From positions 1-27,903 of the forward strand of contig JBBQWT010000034.1 of assembly GCA_038210375.1 (NCBI GenBank): a stretch of DNA of 27,903 bases, in the 5' to 3' direction. Shown here piece after piece: positions 1 to 7,772 of the stretch. Position numbers and translations under genes: made by a program. Below the pieces are notes generated by a model that saw only the letters and a list, made by a program, of their open reading frames with translations, made no database searches and had not been told where the DNA came from. The stretch's first letter is position 1. The number at the start of each line of letters is the position of its first letter. Source of the DNA: JBBQWT01 sp038210375. Lineage in GTDB: Bacteria; Acidobacteriota; Terriglobia; Terriglobales; Acidobacteriaceae.

Positions 1-14
1 CAGGAGGTTAACTA

Positions 15-56
15 ATGGCGACGAAAAAGAAAGCTGCAAAAAAGAAAAAGAAGTAA
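15..56 (+). CDS. 13-residue lysine-rich micropeptide
   Basis: The frame encodes MATKKKAAKKKKK and then stops at TAA. It is preceded by a near-perfect Shine-Dalgarno, AGGAGG at 2-7, seven bases before the ATG. Nine of the 13 residues are lysine, which recalls the basic tails of bacterial histone-like proteins, but no domain can be assigned. Two terminator-like hairpins follow at once, so this is the last gene of a unit that begins outside the window. The strong ribosome site is the main reason to believe it is translated. It could instead be a leader or a degenerate remnant of a longer basic protein. Function is unknown. Confidence 0.5.
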   Translation: MATKKKAAKKKKK

Positions 57-61
57 TGAAC

Positions 62-84
62 GCGGGGGTGAACCCCGCATTTTC
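62..84 (+). terminator. Rho-independent terminator after the micropeptide
   Basis: A six-pair stem (GCGGGG with CCCCGC) around the loop GTGAA is followed by ATTTTC. It begins six bases after the TAA of the lysine micropeptide. Confidence 0.65.
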
Positions 85-99
85 ACTGTAGTTTTCAAG

Positions 100-124
100 G
101 GCCGTCGCCAAGCGTCGGCCTTTT
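100..124 (+). terminator. Second tandem terminator
   Basis: GGCCGTCG and CGTCGGCC pair with one T-T mismatch around the loop CCAAG, and TTTT follows. It lies 16 bases after the first hairpin, so the upstream unit is probably closed twice before the MerR gene. Confidence 0.5.
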
Positions 125-264
125 GTCTTTGGCCCCGCCCAACTTTCCGCGCGCCTTCTGCCGCAATTTATCTTGCCGTGAACTGATTTGATTTACTATT
201 CTCTCCTCCTTGGTTCAAGGCGGTTGCCGGTCGGGTGCGCTGGAAATTTCAAAAATATTTTCTT

Positions 265-732
265 ATGAACCCAAAAGGAAAACAGGAGGGGAAACCCAAG
301 GCGAAGGCCGCCGCATCGCCGGCGTCGGCGCCGCGAGGCGCCAAACGCTCCCGCTCGGTGAGGTCTGAAGACGTGGTGGTTCCAGACAAGCTGTTTTTCC
401 GCATTGGCGAGGTCGCCCGCTTGTGCCGTCTTCCCGCCTACGTCCTGCGCTTTTGGGAAACCGAGTTTCCCCAGCTCAAACCTAACAAGAGCAGCAGCGG
501 CCAGCGTCTTTATCGCAAGCGCGAAGTTGAGACCGCGCTGGAGATCAAAAAACTTCTCTACCAGGAAGGGTTTACAATTCCCGGCGCTCGCCAGCACCTT
601 CGCCAGGAGGGCAAAGGAAAAGGTCCACAGGATGGCTTGCCCTTTCCCAAGGCTTCGCCCACAAAAACCGATCTTAAACGCCTTCGCCAGAATCTCGAAG
701 AGATACTGGCGCTACTCTCCGGCCGCCGGTAG
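265..732 (+). CDS. MerR-family transcriptional regulator
   Basis: A 155-aa DNA-binding protein. After a basic, Ala/Lys-rich N-terminal tail of about 40 residues comes a MerR-type winged helix: the helix-turn-helix around FFRIGEVARLCRLPAYVLRF, then WETEFPQLKP and the wing GQRLYRKREVE. The C-terminus is short and has no cysteine cluster or obvious ligand domain, so the effector is unknown. This short type is often found next to translation and nucleoid-protein genes, and it is not a metal sensor. The ATG at 265 is chosen. An in-frame GTG at 235 would add ten residues, and neither start has a convincing ribosome site. The gene stands alone between the upstream terminators and the next transcription unit. 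Confidence 0.85.
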   Translation: MNPKGKQEGKPKAKAAASPASAPRGAKRSRSVRSEDVVVPDKLFFRIGEVARLCRLPAYVLRFWETEFPQLKPNKSSSGQRLYRKREVETALEIKKLLYQEGFTIPGARQHLRQEGKGKGPQDGLPFPKASPTKTDLKRLRQNLEEILALLSGRR

Positions 733-770
733 CGTGCTCTCCTCCCGCTCCCCGGGACTTGAAAGAAATG

Positions 771-800
771 TTGACAAGACAAAACTCTCAACCCAGTTTT
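771..800 (+). promoter_or_regulatory. Possible promoter for the exported protein at 847
   Basis: A consensus -35 hexamer TTGACA sits at 771-776. The matching -10 is poor (TTTTAG-like, near 797-802), so only the -35 half is convincing. Confidence 0.3.
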
Positions 801-846
801 AGCTTCTAACCCTGCCAGTGGTCTTCCAGATCAAGCCGGAGTCGAA

Positions 847-2118
847 ATGAAATACCGTATGTCACGCCAGCAATATTCCAGTCGGTCGCAGCTCATTTTT
901 GTCGGTTTGTTGATCACCGTTGCATGCACGGCCACTCCGCGGAAAGCGACCCACGTCGACACTGCCGCGAAATCCCTGTCCAGCGCTGACGGCGAGCCCC
1001 GCCATACGTTTACCGTACCTGCGGGAGCGGTCCTGCGGGTGACCATTACCGCTCCGTTCAACACTTCGAAATTGCAGCCGGGACAGGTGCTCGAAGGGAA
1101 GATGGCTAAGCCGGTTTTCGTCGGCGATCAGGAAGTGATTTCACAAGGCGTGCCCGTGGATGTAATGGTTGAGCAGGTGGCGAAACCAAAGACCGGAATC
1201 AAAGGCAAGATTTCGCGCATTGATTCGATGCGCACCCTGAGCGGGAACCGAAACATTTCCGACGAGATCAGCTTCAAGGCAGCCTCGGTAAAGATCCCGG
1301 ATGAGCTGCCGGTGCCGCTGAATGTTTCCTTCGTACAAGGTGGTTACATCATCCGTCTGCACTCCCACAAGGAAGATGTGGAGCTGGGCGGCCTTTCCAA
1401 GATGGAGATCATGGGGCTGGTACCCTTCGCGGGAAACGTAACGACGGCGTTCAGAGGCAAGAACCAGTGGCAGATGTACCGGCATCCCATTCTGACTTTG
1501 CGTTTGCAAAAGTCGGCGAAGGTGGTGGTTCGGGGTGAGCTCGCGCCGCCCCCGGTTTCGTTTTCCGGAGAACTGGCTTCCGGGACGCATGCCCGGCTGC
1601 TGCTGCTCAACGCGCTGGGCTCGGAGACCAGCAAAGAGAATGACAAATTTACCGCCCGTGTCCTGCAGCCCATCGAGCAGGATGGCCAGCCGGCGATACC
1701 TGAAGGCAGCGTGATCCAGGGCCACGTAACCAGAATCGAAACGCCGCGCCGCATGAGCCGTGCGGGAGCCGTCCATCTTGGTTTTGATAAAGTTTATCTG
1801 GGCAAGAGGAGCGCTCCAATGCTGGCGGCAGCGTTGCAGGCGCCCGACGCCGGGACAGAGACCGGCGCGCCAGCCGACCCCTCGGTGCAGAAAAAAAGCG
1901 TGAGGAAAACTGTGTACGACAAAGGATCGTCCATGGTGAAGAGCGAAGCCGGCAGTGATGCCATGGAAGTGGCTTCGTATTTCACCCCACCTCTGGCCAG
2001 TACCGGCCTGGGACTGGCGATGTATATGGGGCGTCGCGGGCGTGAAGTGTCGCTGCCCCGCATGTCGGAAATGGAAATCATTTTCGACGCCCCGGTTAAG
2101 ATTGCCGCCCAGCGCTGA
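847..2118 (+). CDS. Exported hypothetical protein (423 aa)
   Basis: Family not recognised. The N-terminus has a basic stretch and then a hydrophobic segment, SQLIFVGLLITVACTA (about residues 14-29). The Cys there suggests a lipoprotein, but the lipobox is poor and ordinary Sec cleavage is also possible. The mature part is mostly predicted beta. It contains two similar blocks: GAVLRVTITAPFNTSKLQPG near residue 60, and GTHARLLLLNALGSETSKEN near 245. Each is followed by a phrase of the kind 'IPEGSVIQGHVTRIE' or 'ISQGVPVDVMVEQV', suggesting a duplicated beta domain that includes a polar, gated or lubricating repeat typical of periplasmic surface proteins. It lies 41 bases upstream of another exported protein in the same direction and probably shares its transcript. 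Role unknown. Confidence 0.7.
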   Translation: MKYRMSRQQYSSRSQLIFVGLLITVACTATPRKATHVDTAAKSLSSADGEPRHTFTVPAGAVLRVTITAPFNTSKLQPGQVLEGKMAKPVFVGDQEVISQGVPVDVMVEQVAKPKTGIKGKISRIDSMRTLSGNRNISDEISFKAASVKIPDELPVPLNVSFVQGGYIIRLHSHKEDVELGGLSKMEIMGLVPFAGNVTTAFRGKNQWQMYRHPILTLRLQKSAKVVVRGELAPPPVSFSGELASGTHARLLLLNALGSETSKENDKFTARVLQPIEQDGQPAIPEGSVIQGHVTRIETPRRMSRAGAVHLGFDKVYLGKRSAPMLAAALQAPDAGTETGAPADPSVQKKSVRKTVYDKGSSMVKSEAGSDAMEVASYFTPPLASTGLGLAMYMGRRGREVSLPRMSEMEIIFDAPVKIAAQR

Positions 2119-2159
2119 CCGATCTGCCGCCGAGCGCTGGACCCGCGTACTATACAAAA

Positions 2160-2957
2160 ATGCTGAGGCGTTTCCTGCTGGCCCTGTTGGTCCCTGCGCT
2201 CGCAGGTGCCACTCTTTTCGCGCAAACCCTAACCGAAGAGGAAGAGGTGCGGGCCAACCCCGGGCGCCCTACACTTTCCACGCCCGCAACTCTCACCCCG
2301 GTTGGCTATCTGCAATTTGAAACTGGGACCCTTACCGCGCGGCACTCGCCCGAATTTTCAACTCAGACGAACATCAACGAAGTCATCAAGCTGTCTATCT
2401 CCCGGCGTCTTCAGTGGCTGGCTGCGTTCCAGCCGGTGGCGGAGTTCCGCGGCGATCGTCCCACGGAAGTGACCGGCATCGGCGGTGTATCGGCGGGTCT
2501 CCAGGTCATGCTTCATGGCGGGGAAGGCAGCTGTCCCACAGTTTCGCTCAGCTATACCCGAAGCATCTATGGTGGCGCGGCTCCCGGTTTTGATATCGGC
2601 AGCGCGCTCAACTCCGGCTTGATCCTGGTCAGCGCCGACGTACATAAATTTCACTACGACGCCAACATCTTCGCCAATGACGTTAAGCAGGGACGGACGC
2701 ATCGCGGCCAGTTCGGCCAATCGCTATCCATTTCCCACCCGCTGTCCGCTCGATTTCAACTCACCGGCGAGCTCTACCATTTCACCCAGCCCTTTGTCCG
2801 CGGCCACGCGGCAGACAGCCTGTTGGCCCTTGCTTTTAGTCCCAACAAGCTGCTGGTGTTCGATGGCGGCTTCAGTCGCGGGCTCACCGAGACTTCAACC
2901 CGCTGGCAGGTCTTCGCGGGTTTCACCTATTTAATGCCGCACAAGTTGTGGCGCTGA
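2160..2957 (+). CDS. Outer-membrane beta-barrel-like protein (265 aa)
   Basis: A Sec signal peptide, MLRRFLLALLVPALAGATLF followed by AQ, is clear. The mature chain has alternating hydrophobic and polar strands and ends in an aromatic-rich segment (FAGFTYLMPHKLW), as in outer-membrane barrels. The phrase PVGYLQFETG near the start of the mature chain resembles barrels of the phenol-degradation MetA / transporter-like group, but this is only a resemblance. It probably forms a unit with the exported protein ending at 2118. No clear Shine-Dalgarno precedes the ATG. Substrate and function are unknown. Confidence 0.65.
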   Translation: MLRRFLLALLVPALAGATLFAQTLTEEEEVRANPGRPTLSTPATLTPVGYLQFETGTLTARHSPEFSTQTNINEVIKLSISRRLQWLAAFQPVAEFRGDRPTEVTGIGGVSAGLQVMLHGGEGSCPTVSLSYTRSIYGGAAPGFDIGSALNSGLILVSADVHKFHYDANIFANDVKQGRTHRGQFGQSLSISHPLSARFQLTGELYHFTQPFVRGHAADSLLALAFSPNKLLVFDGGFSRGLTETSTRWQVFAGFTYLMPHKLWR

Positions 2958-3119
2958 ACTTCATCGGCCGCCTGCTCAGGGGTCCTGCTTTAGAGCGTCC
3001 AATATCAATTCTCGAAAGCGGCGATAACCAAACCGCCGATTCGCTCATCTATAGCTAGACCGGGAACCTATCAGTTTCGGGCGAACCATTAGTGTTCCCT
3101 CGCGTTACCGAAAGCATCC

Positions 3120-4057
3120 ATGACTATCTTGAACAACTTCGCCATCCTTCTGCCACTTGTAATCTTCCTCGTCCTGTGGCTGCTTTTTTATTTTGCTTTT
3201 TGGGCGGTGGGCACATCGCTGCGCACCGGCGCTCAGCTGGTTTCCCGGTATGTAGTGAATGTCGGCTTCATCAAGCGCGGACTGGCGAACCCTCTCTGGA
3301 TGCGCATGCATCCCTACCTTCCTATCACCCTGGTCCTGCTCGCGGGGGTTGGGGCCGCGGCGTTTGCGGGAATGGCATTCATCTACCTGGCGGAACAATT
3401 CAACAGCACCACTTCGGGCGTCTTTTATGAGGACCAACTGGTCAACCACTGGTTTCAGGCCGAGCGCATGCCGGGTTTCACCACGCTGCTGCGGGCGATC
3501 ACCACGGGGGCGTCTCCGATTGGTCTGGGGATACTGGTGACGGTGATTGCCATCGGGTTATATTTCCGCAAGCACCACGCCTCGGCGATCTTCATCGCAA
3601 CCGCTGCCATAGGCGTTCCATCTTGAACCTAGCATTGAAATCGTTATATGCGCGCGCGCGTCCCGCCGCCGCCTCCGCCATCGCCGCCGCCACGGGATAT
3701 TCCTTTCCCAGCGGACACGCCATGGGCTCATTTATTGTCTTCGGCTCCATCGCTTATATCGTGATGCGGCAGCCGTATCGCTGGAAGTGGAAATCGGCGT
3801 GGCTCGCGCTGCTGGTGACGCTCATACTGCTGGTGGGATTGTCGCGGATATACCTCGGAGTCCACTGGGCATCAGACATCGCCGCCGGTTATAGCGCCGG
3901 GGCCGTCTGGCTGGCCACCGCCATGGTTGCGTACGAATCGCTGCTGAGATTGCGCCAGCTTCGGCGCGGTGCGCCGCCGGCCCCGCCGGGCGCCGTGATT
4001 CCCGATGTGCCCAAGGCCGCACCCACCGCCGTAACCAGCCAAGCCGCGACGCGGTAG
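3120..4057 (+). pseudogene. PAP2-family phosphatase, broken by a one-base frameshift
   Basis: A membrane phosphatidic-acid-phosphatase-like (PAP2) enzyme split into two frames. 3120-3626 encodes the N-terminal membrane segments. The second frame runs to 4057 and carries the whole active site: KSLYARARP (KX6RP), PSGH, and SRIYLGVHWASD (SRX5HX3D). The frames join at about 3612-3623, where GGCGTTCCATCTTGA would read through as GGSILN if one G were added (GGCGGTTCC...). That restores the usual PAP2 sequence AIGGSILNLALKSLYARARP and gives a protein of about 312 aa. All catalytic residues are intact, so the lesion is recent or an assembly error. Family substrates are lipid phosphates such as undecaprenyl pyrophosphate or phosphatidate. 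The gene converges on the kdpD N-half with 23 bases between stops. Confidence 0.85.
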
Positions 4058-4080
4058 TTTCATGCCGGCGGCGCCGCGAG

Positions 4081-5229
4081 TTACTCGTCGTTTTCCTGGG
4101 TAACGATATGTACGTCCACCGGGGGAGCATCGCGCAGGAAGCGATGTACGGCTGAGGTGTAGAGGTATTTGCGCCATCCCTGCACCGCCGATCGTCCGAA
4201 AATTACGTGGGTCACTCGTTTTTCTCGCACAAACTCGGCGACCGCCTCGGCCACGCTGGCCCCGCGAATCCTGAAAATCTCCGCGCCCAGGTCCCGGGCA
4301 AATCGAATGTTGGCTTGCAAAGTCTTGAGAGCCCAATCATCGAGGGCCTCGTCGGCTTCCACATGCACCGCGTAAAAATCGGCGTTGATGGCATGGGCCA
4401 TACGCGCGGCGCGCGCCATGAGCTGCTGCGCCTTCCGGTTAGCGCTGATGCACACCGCGATGCGCTCGCGCACCGCCCAGTTCTGGGTGATGTCTTTTTG
4501 CTCCATGTACGATTCGAGGGTGCGGTCCACCGACTCCGCCACCTGGCGCAGCGCGAGCTCGCGCAGGGCGATAAGATTTCCGCGGCGAAAAAAATTGGTC
4601 AAAGCGCGCGGCACCCTTTCCATGGGATAGATATCGCCCCGCTGCATGCGGTTCTGCAGCGCCTCGGGGGTCAGATCGACCATCACTACCTCATTGGCCC
4701 GCTCCATCACCCAGTCGGGAATCGATTCCCGCACCTCGATGCCGGTGATCGAGTGCACCAGCGGCTTGATGCTCTCGATGTGCTGAATGTTGACCGTGGA
4801 GATGACATCGATGTTCGCGGCCAGCAGGGCCATCACATCCTCGTAACGCTTCTGGTGCCGCACCCCTTCAATATTGGTGTGCGCCAGCTCATCCACAAGC
4901 GCCACCTGGGGATGCCGCGCCAGGATGGCCTCCAGATCCATTTCTTCGAAGATCGTGCCTTTATATTCGAGCTTCTTCAGCGGGATGGTTTCGAGATTGG
5001 CGGCGAGCTCCACCACGCCTTTGCGGTCATGGGTCTGCACCACGGCGATCACCACATCTTCGCCGCGGCTGTGCCGGCGGATGCCTTCGGCCAGCATGCT
5101 GTAGGTCTTGCCCACCCCCGGGGCGTATCCCAGAAACAGTTTTAGATTGCCCTCATGGCGGGCTTCCGGGGCAACTTTTGCAAGCCATTGCTCGGGGGTT
5201 TTCAGCGGAGGCGGTTGGTTCTTGAGCAA
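4081..5229 (-). CDS. kdpD: KdpD N-terminal sensor half (KdpD ATPase-like + USP domain)
   Basis: A 382-aa soluble protein matching only the cytoplasmic N-terminal part of the K+/osmotic sensor kinase KdpD. The KdpD domain (about 20-230) has Walker A GYAPGVGKT (34-42), a Walker-B-like segment ALVDELAHTN, and STVNIQHIES. A universal-stress-protein domain fills about 250-375 (ERIAVCISANRKAQQL ... THVIFGRS). In fused KdpD this part modulates the kinase, and in some species the USP domain binds c-di-AMP. The kinase half is a separate gene on the other strand, 31 bases away start to start. The start is TTG at 5229 with AGGAG nine bases upstream; no ATG fits. It has no His-kinase residues and must act by contacting the kinase half or another partner. 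Confidence 0.92.
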   Translation of the reverse strand: MLKNQPPPLKTPEQWLAKVAPEARHEGNLKLFLGYAPGVGKTYSMLAEGIRRHSRGEDVVIAVVQTHDRKGVVELAANLETIPLKKLEYKGTIFEEMDLEAILARHPQVALVDELAHTNIEGVRHQKRYEDVMALLAANIDVISTVNIQHIESIKPLVHSITGIEVRESIPDWVMERANEVVMVDLTPEALQNRMQRGDIYPMERVPRALTNFFRRGNLIALRELALRQVAESVDRTLESYMEQKDITQNWAVRERIAVCISANRKAQQLMARAARMAHAINADFYAVHVEADEALDDWALKTLQANIRFARDLGAEIFRIRGASVAEAVAEFVREKRVTHVIFGRSAVQGWRKYLYTSAVHRFLRDAPPVDVHIVTQENDE

Positions 5230-5260
5230 TGAAAAAATCTCCTGAGACTAGAATAGTAGC

Positions 5261-6721
5261 GTGCCCGTCGTCTCCCCCAATAGGTTTCTTCGTTATTGCG
5301 CTGCCGCCATCATAGTTTTCGGCATCGTCTTTGTGTACTTCACCCTGGTGCGGGTGAATCCCACCACGGTGGCGCTGACATTGTTGCTGGCTATCCTGCT
5401 GGTTTCCGCGGCCTGGGGGTTGGGGGTCGCCATTTTTATGTCCGCGATCGCGACGCTTTGTTTCAACTATTTCTTTTTTCCGCCGGTGGGCTCATTTAAT
5501 ATCGCCGATTCCCAGAACTGGGTCGCCCTCGGCGCTTTTCTCGCCACCGCCTTCGTGGCCAGCGAGCTTTCAGAAAGGGCAAGAGCCGAAGCCAAAGATG
5601 CCAACCATCGCCGCCGCGAAGTAGAGAGACTCTATGCTTTCAGCCAGCAACTGCTGGTCAGCGGCGAGGTCACTCAGTTACTGCAGGCCATTCCCAAGCT
5701 GATCGTGCAATGTTTCGAGATTGAGTCTGCAGCAATTTACGTTTCGAAAAAGAACGAACTGCATTGTTCCACTGAGGCGTCCGGCGAAAGTTCACTGGAG
5801 CGCTTGCGCGATGCCACCACCCGCGACGAAATGGTGGTGGATGATGAGAACAAACTGACCATAGTTCCGGTGCGCCTCGGCGTTCGGCCGGTCGGGGCAC
5901 TTTCGTTACGCGGACCACGATTCTCCCGCGAAAGCACCGAGGCTGTAGCCAGCCTGGTGGCCATCGCGATTGAACGCACCCGAGCCATAGAGGATTTGGG
6001 CAAAGCCGAAGCCGCGCGCGAAGGGGAGTTGTTACGGACGGCCCTGCTCGATTCAGTCACCCATGAATTTCGCACGCCCCTGACCGCCATCAAGGCATCG
6101 GTGACCGGCTTGCTTTCCGCGCAACCACTCGACAGCAGCCAGCGGCATGAACTGCTCACCATCATTAATGAAGAAAGCGACCGCTTAAATACCCTCATCA
6201 CCGAAGTGGCGGAAATGGCGCAACTGGATGCCGGGAACATAGAGTTCAAGCTTGAATCCCACGATATGCGCGAACCAGTGGAAACCGCGGTGCGGCAGTG
6301 CCGCCGCGTTCTGGCTGATCATCCCGTGGAAGTGAACTTGCCTAAAGGCCTGCCCGAAGCGTTGTTCGATCCGGTATGGCTTAAAGAAGTGATTGTCCAC
6401 CTGCTGGAAAATGCCGCCAAGTATTCTGCGGCTTCCACTCTTATTACGGTAAGCGGAGAGGTCAAGGACCGCCACCTGGTAACCAGCGTGGCCGATCGTG
6501 GAGTGGGAATCGAAGAGATGGAGCAGGCGGTGATCTTCGATAAATTTTATCGCGGCAAGGACCAGCGTTACCGTGTGCAGGGCACCGGAATGGGGCTGGC
6601 CATTTCCAAGGCAATCATCGAGGCCCACCACGGAACCATGGGCGTCACCAGCCAGCAGAACTGCGGATCGGTATTTTATTTTTCACTGCCCCTGGGCGCG
6701 GAGGCGACGGTTGCCCGCTAA
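5261..6721 (+). CDS. kdpD: KdpD C-terminal half: DUF4118-GAF sensor histidine kinase
   Basis: A 486-aa membrane histidine kinase equal to the C-terminal part of KdpD. Four close-packed TM segments (DUF4118, about 10-110) are followed by a short coiled linker, a GAF-like domain (about 130-245), and HisKA with HEFRTPLTAI (phospho-acceptor His268). The ATPase domain has LLENAAKYS (N box), DRGVGIEE (G1) and GTGMGLAI (G2). It should phosphorylate the KdpE encoded next; their reading frames overlap by 11 bases. It lacks the KdpD/USP domain, which lies on the opposite strand just upstream. The GTG at 5261 is the earliest usable start, because an in-frame TAG lies at 5249. Its ribosome site is weak, so expression may depend on context. 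Confidence 0.92.
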   Translation: MPVVSPNRFLRYCAAAIIVFGIVFVYFTLVRVNPTTVALTLLLAILLVSAAWGLGVAIFMSAIATLCFNYFFFPPVGSFNIADSQNWVALGAFLATAFVASELSERARAEAKDANHRRREVERLYAFSQQLLVSGEVTQLLQAIPKLIVQCFEIESAAIYVSKKNELHCSTEASGESSLERLRDATTRDEMVVDDENKLTIVPVRLGVRPVGALSLRGPRFSRESTEAVASLVAIAIERTRAIEDLGKAEAAREGELLRTALLDSVTHEFRTPLTAIKASVTGLLSAQPLDSSQRHELLTIINEESDRLNTLITEVAEMAQLDAGNIEFKLESHDMREPVETAVRQCRRVLADHPVEVNLPKGLPEALFDPVWLKEVIVHLLENAAKYSAASTLITVSGEVKDRHLVTSVADRGVGIEEMEQAVIFDKFYRGKDQRYRVQGTGMGLAISKAIIEAHHGTMGVTSQQNCGSVFYFSLPLGAEATVAR

Positions 6722-7406
6722 ATTCCCCATCATCCTCGTGGTCGATGATGAAGCCCAGATCCGGAGAGCGCTCAAGACCAATCTTTCCGCGGGAGGATAC
6801 GCCGTGCTGGAGGCCCCAGACGGAGAGTCGGCCATCGACCAACTGCGGGTGCAGGCGCCTGACCTGATCCTGCTGGACATCAATATGCCGGGAATCGGAG
6901 GCCTTGAAACCTGCCGCGAGATCCGCGATCACTTCGATATTCCCATCATCATGCTTTCGGTGAAAAATTCTGAGCGCGATAAGGTCAGGGCGCTCGACGC
7001 CGGGGCGGACGATTATGTGGTTAAGCCATTCGGCATCCAGGAACTGCTGGCGAGGATACGCGCCGCGCTTCGCCGCAACTCATCGGGGGAATCGCCGGCG
7101 GAGAATTACCGTTCCACCGACCTGACCATTGACTTCGAACGACGCGAGGTCACGGCCGGTGGAAAATCAGTCCGGTTGACGCCTAAAGAGTTTGAATTAC
7201 TCCGCCAGTTGGTTGCTAATGCGGGCAAGCCCGTCCCCCATCGCAATTTGCTGCAAGCCGTATGGGGTCCGGACTACGGCGACGAAACCGACTACCTCCG
7301 CGTTTTCATCAACCAGCTTCGCAAGAAAATCGAGCCTGCTCCCGCCAAGCCCAGGTACATTCTCACCGTTCCCTGGGTAGGGTACCGGTTTCAGTCGCCT
7401 GACTGA
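6711..7406 (+). CDS. kdpE: KdpE response regulator (OmpR/PhoB family)
   Basis: A 231-aa two-component regulator of the kdp genes. The receiver domain (1-120) has the acidic pair D12/D13, phospho-acceptor Asp56 in LILLDINMPG, S83 and K105 in YVVKPFG. The C-terminal winged helix (about 135-231) has RLTPKEFELLRQLV, a recognition segment HRNLLQAVWG, and the closing PWVGYRF typical of OmpR-type regulators. The TTG at 6711 is chosen because GGAGG sits six bases upstream and MPAKFPIILVVDDE is a normal receiver N-terminus; a longer in-frame extension reads through kinase coding sequence. It overlaps the kinase gene by 11 bases and is probably co-translated. Its likely target is the periodic operator at 7475-7513. 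Confidence 0.93.
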   Translation: MPAKFPIILVVDDEAQIRRALKTNLSAGGYAVLEAPDGESAIDQLRVQAPDLILLDINMPGIGGLETCREIRDHFDIPIIMLSVKNSERDKVRALDAGADDYVVKPFGIQELLARIRAALRRNSSGESPAENYRSTDLTIDFERREVTAGGKSVRLTPKEFELLRQLVANAGKPVPHRNLLQAVWGPDYGDETDYLRVFINQLRKKIEPAPAKPRYILTVPWVGYRFQSPD

Positions 7407-7474
7407 TTGGCTGGGCATGGCAGCTCCTCGGTCCCTCAATTCCGGATTTGCCGGCGTTCTCGCGAAACCTAATC

Positions 7475-7513
7475 CTTAACAAAATCCTAATCTCTTGCTG
7501 ACCTTTTCTTAAC
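7475..7513 (+). promoter_or_regulatory. 11-bp-periodic direct-repeat operator (candidate KdpE box)
   Basis: Four hexamers start exactly 11 bases apart: CTTAAC (7475), CCTAAT (7486), GCTGAC (7497) and CTTAAC (7508), separated by A/T- or pyrimidine-rich five-base spacers. This is the layout of PhoB/OmpR-family binding sites. KdpE is a member of that family and is encoded just upstream. The last hexamer covers where a -35 would be, as at activator-dependent promoters. Confidence 0.6.
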
Positions 7514-7524
7514 GGCCTCCCTTC

Positions 7525-7530
7525 TACTAT
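7525..7530 (+). promoter_or_regulatory. Candidate -10 box of the kdpF operon
   Basis: TACTAT starts 11 bases after the last operator hexamer. There is no good -35, which fits a promoter that needs the activator. Transcription would start near 7537, about 50 bases before the first small gene. Confidence 0.45.
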
Positions 7531-7588
7531 CAGGAATGCGGCGGTTTCAGTCTACGGTTCGTGACTGGCTCCGGCGTGCGGAGTCACC

Positions 7589-7672
7589 ATGACCGATATT
7601 TATCTCGTACTGCTGGTGGTGGGCATCTTCATCCTGGCCCTGGTGTGTGTCCGCGGTTGCGATCGATTGTGA
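7589..7672 (+). CDS. 27-aa single-span membrane peptide upstream of kdpF
   Basis: The peptide starts MTDIYLVLLVVGIFILALVC and ends VRGCDRL: one hydrophobic helix followed by a short basic/acidic tail. GGAG lies five bases before the ATG, and the stop is seven bases before the kdpF ATG. It resembles KdpF in size and plan but lacks the KdpF tail (RAEKF). Small membrane peptides in this place occur in other kdp operons, usually without annotation. A role beside KdpF in stabilising the transporter complex is possible, but this is inferred from position only. Confidence 0.7.
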   Translation: MTDIYLVLLVVGIFILALVCVRGCDRL

Positions 7673-7679
7673 GGATGTA

Positions 7680-7760
7680 ATGCAAACCATTGCGCTGGGT
7701 ATCGCCCTGCTGTTGGCCGGCTATTTGTTTTACGCATTAGTGCGGGCCGAGAAGTTCTAG
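7680..7760 (+). CDS. kdpF: KdpF, small subunit of the K+-transporting ATPase
   Basis: A 26-aa single-span peptide, IALGIALLLAGYLFYALVRA followed by EKF. The GYLFYALxRxEKF ending is the KdpF signature. KdpF is a lipid-like stabiliser of the KdpABC complex in the inner membrane. GAGG lies five bases before the ATG. It follows the 27-aa peptide by seven bases and precedes kdpA by 12. Confidence 0.9.
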   Translation: MQTIALGIALLLAGYLFYALVRAEKF

Positions 7761-7772
7761 GCGGAGATTCTC

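Noticed and set aside
733..846. A tRNA gene after the MerR regulator
   Set aside because: No cloverleaf or T-loop sequence is visible; the stretch looks like promoter DNA.
4207..5145. A 312-aa plus-strand frame opposite the kdpD N-half
   Set aside because: It is a shadow of the KdpD Walker A/USP coding sequence, with His-rich nonsense composition.
6573..6710. N-terminal extension of KdpE by 46 residues
   Set aside because: The extension is an out-of-frame reading of the kinase ATPase domain. The TTG at 6711 has GGAGG and a normal receiver start.
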